Assembly: GCF_001742165.1 (NCBI RefSeq)
Contig: NZ_CP016442.1
Location: 434,001-498,000 of the forward strand
Reading direction: 5' to 3'
Length of the DNA stretch: 64,000 bases
Source: Burkholderia stabilis
GTDB taxonomy: Bacteria; Pseudomonadota; Gammaproteobacteria; Burkholderiales; Burkholderiaceae
Part shown: positions 53,437 to 62,668 of the stretch, piece after piece
How positions within the stretch are numbered: the first letter of the stretch is position 1
Layout: every line of letters starts with the position of its first letter
The notes under the pieces: model-generated
Database searches by the model: none
What the model was told of the DNA's origin: nothing
The model's input: the letters and a program-made list of their open reading frames with translations, nothing else
Translations under genes and position numbers: made by a program

Positions 53437-53753
53437 GGATTGCTTCGATGACGGGCGGCGCGCACGCCGCCCGGTGAGAATTCGCTGAGGGCCCCGGCCC
53501 GGTGAACCCGGAATGATAGCGCCAAAATCGCGCGAACCGGCGTCGGGCGAGCGCGTCCGCTGCGGCCTTGCCGCGGCTGCGGGCCGCCGCGCCCGCACGG
53601 GGCGGCCCGGCGGGCTGCCGCGCCCGGGCACCGTCGCGGTGCATCCGGGTTCCCGATCGGCCGGTCTTGGGCGGCCGACTTCCGGGTATAATTACGGCCT
53701 TCCTTTCGCCCCACGTCGCCACCTCGCGCGACTCATCGACGTCAGTCCAGCCC
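53437..53753. other. Divergent intergenic region, amino-acid oxidase / purL
   Basis: About 317 bases. A TATAAT box at 53687-53692 points toward purL. A weak TCTTGG lies 16 bases upstream of it. No ORF of credible content is present. Confidence 0.5.
53665..53692 (+). promoter_or_regulatory. Candidate promoter of purL
   Basis: A perfect TATAAT (53687-53692) with a poor -35 TCTTGG (53665-53670) at 16-base spacing, 62 bases before the purL ATG. Confidence 0.45.
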
Positions 53754-56700
53754 ATGGCTCACTTCTCGTGTTTTCCCGGCGCTTCGGCCCTCTCCGATTT
53801 CCGTCAAACCCGTCTGCTCGACACGCTCAGGCAAATCGACGCCAATATCGTGGCGGTGCGCGGCCAGTTCCTGCACTTCGTCAATGCGGCCGAGCCGCTG
53901 TCGGCCGACGACAGCGCACGCATCGACGCGCTGATGCACTACGGCGCGCCGTTCGAGCCGGCGGCCGAGAAGGGGACGGCCGAGACCTTCGTCGTGCTGC
54001 CGCGCTTCGGCACGGTTTCGCCGTGGGCGAGCAAGGCGACCGACATCGCGCAGCACTGCGGCCTCACGCAGGTGCGCCGCATCGAGCGCGGTGTCGAATT
54101 CACGGTCACGCTGAAGTCGGGGCTGCTCGGCGGCAAGAAGGCGCTGTCCGACGACGCGCGTGAAGCCGTCGCAGCCGCGCTGCATGACCGGATGACCGAA
54201 AGCGTGGTTGCCGCGCGCGACGACGCGAAGCACCTGTTCGACGAGCTGCCGGCCAAGCCGCTCGCGAGCGTCGACGTGCTGGGCGTCGGCCGCGGCGCGC
54301 TGGAGCGCGCGAACGCCGAGCTGGGCCTCGCGCTCGCCGACGACGAGATCGACTACCTGGTCGACGCGTTCCGCAAGCTCGAGCGCAACCCGACCGACGT
54401 CGAACTGATGATGTTCGCGCAGGCGAACAGCGAGCACTGCCGCCACAAGATCTTCAACGCGCAGTGGACGATCGACGGCGAAGCACAGGACATGTCGCTG
54501 TTCGCGATGATCCGCAACACCGAGAAGCTGAACCCGCAAGGCACGATCGTCGCGTACTCGGACAACTCGTCGATCATGGTCGGCGCCGAAGCCGAGCGCT
54601 GGTTCCCGCGCAACGCGGGCGCGGCCGGCGAGCCTGCTGAGCGCTATGGCCGCCATACCGAGCTCACGCACACGCTGATGAAGGTCGAGACGCACAATCA
54701 CCCGACGGCGATCTCGCCGTTCCCGGGCGCGGCGACCGGCGCGGGCGGCGAGATCCGCGACGAAGGCGCGACGGGCCGCGGCGCGCGTCCGAAGGCCGGC
54801 CTCACGGGCTTCACCGTGTCGAACCTCGACCTGCCCGACGCACGCCAGTCGTGGGAAACCGCGCGCGACGCGGCGCAGCCGGTCGGCGAGCGCAACCCGA
54901 ACGACGCGCACGGCCCGTACGGCCGCCCGGACCGCATCGCTTCGCCGCTGCAGATCATGATCGACGGCCCGCTCGGCGGCGCCGCGTTCAACAACGAATT
55001 CGGCCGCCCGAACCTCGGCGGCTATTTCCGCGTGTACGAACAGAACGTCGGCGGCCAGGTGCGCGGCTATCACAAGCCGATCATGATCGCGGGCGGCCTC
55101 GGCAACATCGCGGATCAACATACGCACAAGCACGACGTGCCGGCCGGCTCCTTGCTGATCCAGATCGGCGGCCCCGGCATGCGGATCGGCATGGGCGGCG
55201 GCGCGGCGAGCTCGATGGCGACCGGCGCGAACACGGCCGAGCTCGACTTCGACTCGGTGCAGCGCGGCAACCCGGAAATCGAGCGGCGCGCGCAGGAAGT
55301 GATCAACGGCTGCTGGCAGCTCGGCGCGGAAAACCCGATCCTGAGCATTCACGACGTCGGTGCGGGCGGCCTGTCGAACGCGTTCCCCGAGATCGTCGAC
55401 GGCGCGGGCAAGGGCGCGCGCTTCGAACTGCGCAAGGTCGCGCTCGAGGAATCGGGCCTGTCGCCGCGCGAAATCTGGTCGAACGAGGCGCAGGAGCGCT
55501 ACGTGCTGGCGATCGCGCCGGCCGATCTGCCGCGCTTCGAGGCGATCTGCGCGCGCGAGCGCTGCCCGTTCGCGGTGGTCGGCGTCGCGACCGACGAACG
55601 CCAGTTGCAGCTCGTCGACGACGAAGCGACGGGCACCGATGAATACCCGGTCGACATGCCGATGGAAGTGTTGCTCGGCAAGCCGCCGCGCATGCACCGC
55701 GACGTCGCGCGCGTGGAGACCGAGCGTACGCCGGTCGACGTGACGGGCATCGCGCTGTCGGAAGTCGCGGTCGACGTGCTGAAGCACCCGACGGTCGGCA
55801 GCAAGTCGTTTCTGATCACGATCGGCGACCGTACGGTCGGCGGCACGTCGGTGCGCGACCAGATGGTCGGCCCGTGGCAGGTGCCGGTGGCCGACTGCGC
55901 GGTCACCGCGCTCGACTATGCGGGCTTCAAGGGCGAGGCGATGACGATGGCCGAGCGCACGCCGCTCGCGGTGATCGACGCGCCGGCATCGGGTCGCATG
56001 GCGGTCGGCGAGGCGGTCACGAACATCGCGAGTGCGCCGATCGCGTCGCTCGACAAGCTGAAGCTGTCCGCGAACTGGATGGCCGCGTGCGGCACGGCCG
56101 GCGAGGACGCCGCGCTGTTCGACACGGTCAAGGCGATCGGCATGGAGCTGTGCCCGGCGCTCGGGATCGGCATCCCGGTCGGCAAGGACTCGCTGTCGAT
56201 GAAGACGAAGTGGGACGAGCAGGGCGTCGCGAAGGAAGTGGTCTCGCCGGTGTCGCTGATCATCTCCGCGTTCGCGCCGGTCGAGGACGTGCGCCGCCAC
56301 CTGACGCCGCAACTGCGCCGCGTCGCCGACGCGGGCGACAGCGTGCTGATCGCGATCGATCTCGGCCGCGGCAAGAACCGGATGGGCGGCAGCATCTTCG
56401 CGCAGGTCACGCAGCAGGTCGGCGACACGACGCCGGACGTCGACGATCCGGAAGACCTGAAGCGTTTCTTCAACGCGATCCAGTCGCTCAATGCGCGGGA
56501 CTTGCTGCTCGCGTATCACGACCGCTCGGACGGCGGCCTGTGGGCGACGGTGTGCGAAATGGCGTTCGCGGGCCACGCGGGCGTGTCGCTGAACGTCGAC
56601 ATGCTGACGCTCGATCCGAATCACGAATCCGATTACGGTGACGCGAAGGACTGGGCGAAGCAGACGAGCGGCCGCCGCGACGACCGCACGCTGCGCGCGC

Positions 56701-57818
56701 TGTTCTCCGAAGAGCTCGGCGCCGTCGTGCAGGTGCGCGCGGCCGACCGCGACGCGGTGCTCGGCGCGCTGCGCGAGTTCGGCTTGTCAGCGTGCTCGCA
56801 CGTGATCGGCTCGGTCAACGACCGCGACGTGATCGAGGTGTATCGCGACGCGAAGAAGATCTTCGACGCGCCGCGCGCCGAACTGCATCGCGCGTGGGGC
56901 GAAGTGAGCTGGCGCATCGCGCGCCTGCGCGACAACCCCGCCTGCGCGGATGCCGAATACGACGCGCTGCTCGACGCGGCCGATCCGGGCATCTCGCCGG
57001 TGCTGAGCTTCGATCCGGCCGACGACATCGCCGCGCCGTTCATCGCGACCGGCGCGCGCCCGCGCGTCGCGATCCTGCGCGAGCAGGGCGTGAACTCGCA
57101 CCTGGAAACGGCCTACGCGTTCGATCGCGCGGGCTTCGACGCGCACGACGTGCACATGAGCGACCTGCTCGCGGGCCGCGCGACGCTCGCCGATTTCGCG
57201 GGCGCGGTCGCATGCGGCGGCTTCTCGTACGGCGACGTGCTGGGCGCGGGCGAAGGCTGGGCGAAGACGATCCGTTTCAACGCGAACCTCGCCGACATGT
57301 TCTCGGCGTTCTTTGCGCGTCCCGACACGTTCGCGCTCGGCATCTGCAACGGCTGCCAGATGTTGTCCAGCATCTCGTCGATGATCCCGGGCGCGGAAGC
57401 CTGGCCGAAGTTCACGCGCAACAAGTCCGAGCAGTTCGAGGCGCGCTTCTCGTTCGTCGAAGTGGAGAAGTCGCCGTCGATCTTCTTTGCCGGGATGGAA
57501 GGCTCGCGGATTCCGGTAGCGGTCGCGCACGGCGAAGGTTATGCGGACTTCTCGCAACAGGGCGACATCGATCGCGTCGCGGTTGCGATGCGTTTCGTCG
57601 ACCACCGCGGCGAAGCGACCGAGCGTTATCCGTTCAACCCGAACGGCTCGCCGGCCGGCATCACGTCGGTCACGACGGCCGACGGCCGCTTCTCGGTGCT
57701 GATGCCGCACATGGAGCGCGTGCACCGCACGGTCACGATGAGCTGGCATCCGGAAAGCTGGGACGAAGCCAGCCCGTGGATGCGTGTGTTCCGCAACGCG
57801 CGCCGCTGGATCGGCTGA
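53754..57818 (+). CDS. purL: Phosphoribosylformylglycinamidine synthase (single-chain)
   Basis: Fourth step of purine biosynthesis, glutamine-dependent conversion of FGAR to FGAM. The 1354-residue protein is the large fused form of beta- and gamma-proteobacteria. It has an N-terminal PurS-like region, two ATP-grasp-like AIRS/FGAM domains ([43 protein letters not shown] region) and a C-terminal class I glutaminase. The glutaminase has the active-site Cys in [11 protein letters not shown] and His/Glu in WHPESWDE. The ATG at 53754 gives MAHFSCFPG; frames upstream lack similarity. A GNAT gene follows 5 bases after the stop. Confidence 0.98.
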   Translation: MAHFSCFPGASALSDFRQTRLLDTLRQIDANIVAVRGQFLHFVNAAEPLSADDSARIDALMHYGAPFEPAAEKGTAETFVVLPRFGTVSPWASKATDIAQHCGLTQVRRIERGVEFTVTLKSGLLGGKKALSDDAREAVAAALHDRMTESVVAARDDAKHLFDELPAKPLASVDVLGVGRGALERANAELGLALADDEIDYLVDAFRKLERNPTDVELMMFAQANSEHCRHKIFNAQWTIDGEAQDMSLFAMIRNTEKLNPQGTIVAYSDNSSIMVGAEAERWFPRNAGAAGEPAERYGRHTELTHTLMKVETHNHPTAISPFPGAATGAGGEIRDEGATGRGARPKAGLTGFTVSNLDLPDARQSWETARDAAQPVGERNPNDAHGPYGRPDRIASPLQIMIDGPLGGAAFNNEFGRPNLGGYFRVYEQNVGGQVRGYHKPIMIAGGLGNIADQHTHKHDVPAGSLLIQIGGPGMRIGMGGGAASSMATGANTAELDFDSVQRGNPEIERRAQEVINGCWQLGAENPILSIHDVGAGGLSNAFPEIVDGAGKGARFELRKVALEESGLSPREIWSNEAQERYVLAIAPADLPRFEAICARERCPFAVVGVATDERQLQLVDDEATGTDEYPVDMPMEVLLGKPPRMHRDVARVETERTPVDVTGIALSEVAVDVLKHPTVGSKSFLITIGDRTVGGTSVRDQMVGPWQVPVADCAVTALDYAGFKGEAMTMAERTPLAVIDAPASGRMAVGEAVTNIASAPIASLDKLKLSANWMAACGTAGEDAALFDTVKAIGMELCPALGIGIPVGKDSLSMKTKWDEQGVAKEVVSPVSLIISAFAPVEDVRRHLTPQLRRVADAGDSVLIAIDLGRGKNRMGGSIFAQVTQQVGDTTPDVDDPEDLKRFFNAIQSLNARDLLLAYHDRSDGGLWATVCEMAFAGHAGVSLNVDMLTLDPNHESDYGDAKDWAKQTSGRRDDRTLRALFSEELGAVVQVRAADRDAVLGALREFGLSACSHVIGSVNDRDVIEVYRDAKKIFDAPRAELHRAWGEVSWRIARLRDNPACADAEYDALLDAADPGISPVLSFDPADDIAAPFIATGARPRVAILREQGVNSHLETAYAFDRAGFDAHDVHMSDLLAGRATLADFAGAVACGGFSYGDVLGAGEGWAKTIRFNANLADMFSAFFARPDTFALGICNGCQMLSSISSMIPGAEAWPKFTRNKSEQFEARFSFVEVEKSPSIFFAGMEGSRIPVAVAHGEGYADFSQQGDIDRVAVAMRFVDHRGEATERYPFNPNGSPAGITSVTTADGRFSVLMPHMERVHRTVTMSWHPESWDEASPWMRVFRNARRWIG

Positions 57819-57823
57819 TCCGG

Positions 57824-58369
57824 ATGATGTTCGATCCGAATGCGCCGGTCGAGGTCGTCACGCTGCGCGACGAGCGCAAGAGCGAGGCGGATGCGATCGG
57901 CCGCGTGATCGTCGCGGCGTTTGCGGGCGAGGCGCAGGGCGGGCAGTTCGAGCGGCGCATCGTCGATACGCTGCGCGCGGACGATGCGCTGAGCGTATCG
58001 CTCGTCGCAGAGCGCGACGGCCGGATCATCGGGCACGTTGCATTCTCGCCGGTCGCGATCGGCGGCGAGGCGGCCGGCGTTCAGCAGTGGTACGGGCTTG
58101 CGCCGCTCGCGGTGCTGCCCGACTGCCAGCGGCAGAGCATCGGTGCAGGGCTCGTGCGCACCGGGCTCGACGCGTTGCGCCGGCTCGGCGCGCGCGGCTG
58201 CGTCGTGCTCGGCGATCCCGGGTACTACGCGCGCTTCGGATTCGAGCCGTCCGGCGACATCGTGTTTCCTGGCGTGCCGCCCGAGTATTTCCTCGCGCAG
58301 TCGTTCGACGATGCGGCACCACGGCCGTCGGGCGAGGTTCGTTATCACGACGTGTTCTATCCCGCGTAG
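57824..58369 (+). CDS. GNAT-family N-acetyltransferase
   Basis: A 181-residue acetyltransferase. The acetyl-CoA motif A is PLAVLPDCQRQSIGAGLVRTGLDALRRLG (about 97-125, Q/R-x-x-G-x-G/A pattern), and GDPGYYARFGFEPS (about 129-142) matches the YhbS-like group. The substrate is unknown. It starts with an ATG at 57824 (a second follows immediately), 5 bases after the purL stop, so it is probably translationally coupled to purL. A terminator follows at 58404. Confidence 0.88.
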   Translation: MMFDPNAPVEVVTLRDERKSEADAIGRVIVAAFAGEAQGGQFERRIVDTLRADDALSVSLVAERDGRIIGHVAFSPVAIGGEAAGVQQWYGLAPLAVLPDCQRQSIGAGLVRTGLDALRRLGARGCVVLGDPGYYARFGFEPSGDIVFPGVPPEYFLAQSFDDAAPRPSGEVRYHDVFYPA

Positions 58370-58403
58370 CAAACGCTGCTGCGCAGGCTGTGCCGGCCTC
58401 GAC

Positions 58404-58433
58404 AAAGCCGCTCTTCGGAGCGGCTTTTTCTTT
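58404..58433 (+). terminator. Terminator of the purL-GNAT unit
   Basis: AAAGCCGCTC and GAGCGGCTTT pair over 10 bases with a TTCG tetraloop, followed by TTCTTTT. Confidence 0.93.
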
Positions 58434-58448
58434 TCCCGAACGACCATG

Positions 58449-58476
58449 AAAAAAGCCGCTCCGGGGAGCGGCCTTT
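58449..58476 (-). terminator. Terminator of the PPIase gene
   Basis: Read on the minus strand, GCCGCTCC-CC-GGAGCGGC is followed by TTTTTTC. It lies 27 bases after the PPIase stop and faces the terminator of the purL unit; both share the core AAAGCCGCTC. Confidence 0.88.
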
Positions 58477-58502
58477 CGATGCGCGGGCGACAGGCGCCGG
58501 CG

Positions 58503-59285
58503 TTACTGGATCTTCGCCTGCTGGCGCAGGCCTTCCTCGAACGCCTGCAGCTTCTGCTGCACGATCTGTTGCGCGATCTGCGCCTTCACCTGGTCGAACG
58601 GCGGCGGCGCGATGTCGCGGATGTCGTCGACGCGGATGATGTGCCAGCCGAACTGCGTCTTCACCGGCGCGTCGGTCATCTGGCCTTTCTGCAGCTTCTG
58701 CGCGGCCGCCGCGAATTCCGGCACGTACGCCTTCGGATCGGACCAGTCGAGATCGCCGCCGTTCTTGCCCGAACCCGGATCCTTCGAGTACTGCTTCGCG
58801 AGATCCTCGAACTTCGCGCCGGCCTTGATCTTCGCGATCAGGTCCTTCGCCTGCTGCTCGCTGTCGACGAGGATGTGGTGCAGGTGATATTCGCGGTTGC
58901 CGCCGGCGCCCTTGACGAGGTCGTCGTAGCGCGCCTTCACTTCGGCCTCGGTCGGCTGGTTCTTCTTCAGGAAGCTCTCGATCATCGAACGCAGCACGAC
59001 CGTTTGCTGCGCGACGGCGATTTGCGCCTTCACGTCCGGACGGTTCGGGATGCCTTCGCGGATGGCTTCCTGCATCAGGATTTCGCGGTTCACGAGTTCC
59101 TGGCGCACGGCCTGCTGCAGTTGCGCGCTGTCGGTCTGGCCTTGCTGCACGAGCTGCGCGACCATCGCATCGGCGCGCGATTTCGGAATCGGCGTGCCGT
59201 TGACGACGGCGATGTTCTGGGCAAATGCCGGTGCCGCTGCAAATGCAGCCGCCGCGACCCACAGGCGGGGGGATTTCAGGATCAT
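58503..59285 (-). CDS. Periplasmic parvulin-type peptidyl-prolyl isomerase
   Basis: A 260-residue PpiC/SurA-like foldase. The signal peptide is MILKSPRLWVAAAAFAAAPA with cleavage after AFA (about residue 22). A SurA-like N-terminal helical region (IAVVNGTPIPKSRADAMVAQL) precedes the parvulin domain at about 125-225, which has REYHLHHILVDSEQQ, FEDLAKQYSKDPGSGKNGGDLDW and the C-terminal GWHIIRVDD. It would catalyse proline isomerisation in secreted proteins. The ATG at 59283-59285 starts MILKSPRLW. It is the last gene of the yciB-bolA-PPIase order. Confidence 0.92.
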   Translation of the reverse strand: MILKSPRLWVAAAAFAAAPAFAQNIAVVNGTPIPKSRADAMVAQLVQQGQTDSAQLQQAVRQELVNREILMQEAIREGIPNRPDVKAQIAVAQQTVVLRSMIESFLKKNQPTEAEVKARYDDLVKGAGGNREYHLHHILVDSEQQAKDLIAKIKAGAKFEDLAKQYSKDPGSGKNGGDLDWSDPKAYVPEFAAAAQKLQKGQMTDAPVKTQFGWHIIRVDDIRDIAPPPFDQVKAQIAQQIVQQKLQAFEEGLRQQAKIQ

Positions 59286-59303
59286 CGGGAATTCCTAATG
59301 AGA

Positions 59304-59612
59304 CTAGATTGAAGATTCGTTGAATTCTTCGGGCGTGTAAGCCACGATCGCGAGCGCGTGAATGCCGCGCTGCATCGCATCAGCGAGCGCATCATACACC
59401 AGCCGGTGCCGCGCGACGCGTGGCTTGCCCGTGAAGGCGGCCGACACGATCGTGACCGTGAAGTGGCCGCCGGAGGCCGCGCCGGCGTGGCCCGCGTGCT
59501 GCGCGCTGTCGTCGCGCACGGTGAGCGACAGCGGCGCGAGCGACGCGGTGAGGCGCGCTTCGATCAGCGCGATGCGTTCGTCGGGCGACGCGTGGAGAAA
59601 GGCGTCCGTCAT
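59304..59612 (-). CDS. BolA family protein
   Basis: A 102-residue BolA-like protein. It starts MTDAFLHASPDERIALIEAR and the family segment HFTVTIVSAAFTGKPRVARHRLVYDALAD carries the class-specific His and the R-x-R-H loop for Fe-S/glutaredoxin binding and DNA contact. BolA proteins act in iron-sulfur homeostasis and stress morphology. The start codon is one base after the yciB stop, so the two are tightly coupled, and the PPIase gene follows after 18 bases. Confidence 0.9.
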   Translation of the reverse strand: MTDAFLHASPDERIALIEARLTASLAPLSLTVRDDSAQHAGHAGAASGGHFTVTIVSAAFTGKPRVARHRLVYDALADAMQRGIHALAIVAYTPEEFNESSI

Positions 59613-59613
59613 G

Positions 59614-60144
59614 TCACTCGTCCTTCAGGTATTTCGTGAGCCACAGGCTCTGCAGGATGATGAACACGACCATTGCGCCGGTCGTGCCGAACAGCTTGAA
59701 GTTCACCCATTGCGATTCGGTGAAGTTGTGCACCACGTAGAGGTTCGCGACGCCGAGCACCGCGAAGAACAGCGCCCATGCGACGTTCAGCTTGTCCCAC
59801 ACGGGGTGCGGCAGCGTGAGCTGCTTGCCCATCATCTTCTCGATCAGGTTGTTGCCGAACGCATAGCGCGCGGCAAGCAGCCCGACCGCAAACAGCCAGT
59901 ACAGCACAGTCGGTTTCCATTGAATGAATTTCTCGTCATGCAGGACGAGGGTGGCGCCACCGAAAACGACGATCACGCCGAGGCTGACCCACAGCATCGT
60001 GTCGACCTTCCGGTGCCGGAAGGCGACCCAGGCGACCTGGGCCAGCGTCGCGACGATCGCGACGGCGGTGGCGGTGAAGATGCCCCAGACCTTGAAGGCG
60101 GCGAAAAACAGGATGATCGGAAACAGATCGAACAGGAATTTCAT
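59614..60144 (-). CDS. yciB: Inner-membrane protein YciB/IspZ (septation protein A)
   Basis: A 176-residue integral membrane protein with about five hydrophobic segments and the family start [20 protein letters not shown]. Further family motifs are [20 protein letters not shown] and [14 protein letters not shown], and it ends LTKYLKDE. YciB affects cell-envelope shape and septation; the exact mechanism is not settled. Gene order yciB-bolA-PPIase with overlapping or one-base gaps suggests an operon led from upstream. Confidence 0.93.
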   Translation of the reverse strand: MKFLFDLFPIILFFAAFKVWGIFTATAVAIVATLAQVAWVAFRHRKVDTMLWVSLGVIVVFGGATLVLHDEKFIQWKPTVLYWLFAVGLLAARYAFGNNLIEKMMGKQLTLPHPVWDKLNVAWALFFAVLGVANLYVVHNFTESQWVNFKLFGTTGAMVVFIILQSLWLTKYLKDE

Positions 60145-60159
60145 GGCGCTCGCAGCTGC

Positions 60160-60187
60160 GTGAAAGGCCGCTCGCGCGGCCTTTCAC
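60160..60187. terminator. Hairpin between msrB and yciB
   Basis: GTGAAAGGCCGC and GCGGCCTTTCAC pair perfectly over 12 bases around TCGC. Only a short T-run is present (on the minus strand CCTTTCAC), so it is a strong hairpin but a doubtful terminator between msrB and the yciB unit. Confidence 0.6.
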
Positions 60188-60288
60188 CGTTGTAGGGACC
60201 CGCCGGGCACCACCGTCGCGGATCGGGGCGGCCCGCCCGGAAGCTGGCCGCCCGGCGAGGGTCGCCTCGCCGATCCGCCCGGCGTCGC

Positions 60289-60720
60289 TCATTCGTTTTC
60301 GGGTCGGGACTCGAAGTTTAACGCAGCCGAATTGATGCAGTAGCGCAAACCGGTCTGGTCGCGCGGGCCATCCTCGAATACGTGGCCGAGATGCGCGCCG
60401 CAGTGGTTGCAACGGACCTCGACGCGCACCATGCCGTGCGAGTAATCGACCTTCTCGTCGATCACCTCGCCGTTGAGCGGCTTGAAGTAGCTGGGCCAGC
60501 CGCAGCCCGAGTGGAACTTGGCGCCGGATTCGAACAGCGGCGTGCTGCAGACGACGCATTTGTAGATGCCGGCGTCTTCGGTGTCGGTGTATTCGCCGGT
60601 GAACGCGCGCTCGGTCGCCGCATGCTGCGTGACCTCGTATTGCATCGGCGTGAGCCGGCGGCGCAGTTCGGCGTCGTCCTTCTCGTACGGGAAGGTCTTG
60701 TCGTCGGAATCGTGGGACAT
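60289..60720 (-). CDS. msrB: Peptide-methionine (R)-S-oxide reductase MsrB
   Basis: Reduces methionine-R-sulfoxide in oxidised proteins. The 143-residue protein has the zinc cysteines CVVC and CNHC (about 55-58 and 104-107), the family segments [17 protein letters not shown] and [10 protein letters not shown], and the catalytic cysteine in RYCINSAAL (Cys128). The start at 60718-60720 gives [14 protein letters not shown], the usual beginning. It lies 42 bases downstream of selO. Confidence 0.97.
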   Translation of the reverse strand: MSHDSDDKTFPYEKDDAELRRRLTPMQYEVTQHAATERAFTGEYTDTEDAGIYKCVVCSTPLFESGAKFHSGCGWPSYFKPLNGEVIDEKVDYSHGMVRVEVRCNHCGAHLGHVFEDGPRDQTGLRYCINSAALNFESRPENE

Positions 60721-60761
60721 GTGGGGTTCTCCTGATCGGTCGGTACGGGCGGTTGGGGGCT

Positions 60762-62330
60762 TCAGGACGAGCAGCTCACTTCGAGCGACCCGGCCCAGTC
60801 GGGCGGCAACGCCGCGTAGGCTTCGTATTCCGGTTGCTCGTCGAACGGCCGGCGCAGCACCTGCGCGAGCCGCTCGACTTCCGAAAAATCCTTCTCCTTC
60901 GCGCGCCGGATCGCGACTTCGGCCAGATGGTTGCGCAGCACGTATTTCGGGTTCGCGCGATTCATCGCGGCCGCGCGTGCCGCGTCGTCGCGCGTTTCCT
61001 CCGACAGCCGTGCGCGGTAGAGGTTCGCCCAGGCGTCGAACGCGTCGCGGTCGATGAACAGGTCGCGTACGGGCGCGTCGCGGCTCGCGTCGTGCTTCGA
61101 CAATTGCGCGAGGCGGCGGAACGTCAACGTGAAGTCCGCGCGGCTCGCATGCATCGTCTCGAGCAGCTTGTTCGCGAGTTCGGCGTCGTTCTCGCGCTCG
61201 AGCTCGAGGCCGAGCTTCGCGCGCATCGCGCGTTCGAGCGCGGGGCCGAAGCGTTCCGGAAATTTCGCGAGCACGGCCTGTGCGTCGTCCACCGCGCGCT
61301 CGGCGCGCGCGTCGTCGTCGGCGATGCCGTGCTGCAGCCCGATCAGCGGCAGAAGCGCCTGTGCGAGGCAATAGCAGTTCCAGTGCGCGATGCGCGGCTG
61401 CATCCGGTACGCGTAGCGGCCGCTGGTATCCGAGTGGTTGCAGATGTGGTTCGCATCGAACGCGTCGACGAAGCCGAACGGGCCGTAGTCGATCGTCACG
61501 CCGAGGATCGACATGTTGTCGGTGTTCATCACGCCGTGGCAGAAGCCGACGGCCTGCCAGTGCGCGACGAGGTCGGCCGTGCGCAGCGTCGCGGCCTCGA
61601 GCAGCGCGAGGTACGGATCGTCCGCTTCGCGACAGGCCGGATAGAAGCGGTCGATCACGTGATCGGCGAGCTGGCGCAGCAGGTCGGGGCGATCGTTCGA
61701 GAAGAAGTGCTCGAAGTGGCCGAAGCGCACGAAGCTCTCCGACACGCGCGTGACGACGGCCGACGTTTCGATTTCTTCGCGGACCACCGGCTGGTCGGAG
61801 CCGATCACCGTCAGCGCGCGCGTGGTCGGGATGCCGAGGTGATGCATCGCTTCCGAGCACAGGAATTCGCGGATCGACGAGCGCAGCACCGCGCGGCCGT
61901 CGCCCATGCGCGAATACGGCGTGCGGCCGCTGCCTTTCAGCTGCAGCTCGTAGCGGCGGCCGTCGGCGCCGGTGCGCTCGCCGATCGTCAGCGCGCGGCC
62001 GTCGCCGAGCTGGCCGGCCCACACGCCGAACTGGTGGCCGGAATACACCGATGCATACGGCATCGCGTTCGCGGGCCAGTCGCGCGTGGGGTTGCCGGCG
62101 AACAGTTCGGCGAACCCGGGTTGGGCGGCGATCGATGCCGGCAAGTCGAGCAACTGCGCGACCTCGTCGGAGAAGCCGACGACGTACGGCGCGGCAAGCG
62201 GCGCGGCCGGCAGCCGCGTATGAAACGCGTCGCCGAGCCGGACAAACGCGCCTTCGGCGGGCGCGCCAAGCGTGGCGGCGAGATCGGGGAGGGTGTCAGC
62301 CGTATCGGCTGCGCTTCGGGAAAACGACAT
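60762..62330 (-). CDS. selO: Protein adenylyltransferase SelO
   Basis: SelO is a pseudokinase-like enzyme that transfers AMP to protein Ser/Thr/Tyr and takes part in redox control. The 522-residue protein has [54 protein letters not shown] and [15 protein letters not shown] (metal Asp of the inverted ATP site). The C-terminus reads VSCSS, so cysteine stands where human SelO has selenocysteine. The ATG at 62328-62330 ([10 protein letters not shown]) is chosen; the frame extends 26 codons upstream. msrB follows on the same strand, consistent with a shared redox role. Confidence 0.93.
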   Translation of the reverse strand: MSFSRSAADTADTLPDLAATLGAPAEGAFVRLGDAFHTRLPAAPLAAPYVVGFSDEVAQLLDLPASIAAQPGFAELFAGNPTRDWPANAMPYASVYSGHQFGVWAGQLGDGRALTIGERTGADGRRYELQLKGSGRTPYSRMGDGRAVLRSSIREFLCSEAMHHLGIPTTRALTVIGSDQPVVREEIETSAVVTRVSESFVRFGHFEHFFSNDRPDLLRQLADHVIDRFYPACREADDPYLALLEAATLRTADLVAHWQAVGFCHGVMNTDNMSILGVTIDYGPFGFVDAFDANHICNHSDTSGRYAYRMQPRIAHWNCYCLAQALLPLIGLQHGIADDDARAERAVDDAQAVLAKFPERFGPALERAMRAKLGLELERENDAELANKLLETMHASRADFTLTFRRLAQLSKHDASRDAPVRDLFIDRDAFDAWANLYRARLSEETRDDAARAAAMNRANPKYVLRNHLAEVAIRRAKEKDFSEVERLAQVLRRPFDEQPEYEAYAALPPDWAGSLEVSCSS

Positions 62331-62668
62331 GTTGAGCGCCTCTGGGTAAGCCGATATTGTAAGGCGGCGCCGCGCCGCCCGCATGGTGGCCCGCGCACCG
62401 TGCGTCACGCCCGTCCGGGCCGCTGACGGGCGTACGCAAGGGCTGTTTCCCTATGGGCAATTTCGGGCATTCCCCCGGCAGGACCGGTGAATTCGGGGTT
62501 GCCGCGAGAACCGCCGCTCGCCGCATCGTGCCGTTTGCGAATACGCTGCCGTATTCGCGGCGGCGTACGCGTCGCGAACGGCCGTTGTCGCGGCGAAGCG
62601 TGCGTGTTCCATAGGGAAGCAGCCGCCGGGCTGATCACCGATTCGCGTCCTTCCGGGAGAACAAGACG
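62331..62668. other. Divergent intergenic region, selO / acyl-CoA ligase
   Basis: About 338 bases. On the minus strand a TACAAT-like -10 (complement of 62356-62361) lies 26 bases before the selO start, without a good -35. Nothing else convincing is present; open frames are shadows. Confidence 0.5.
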
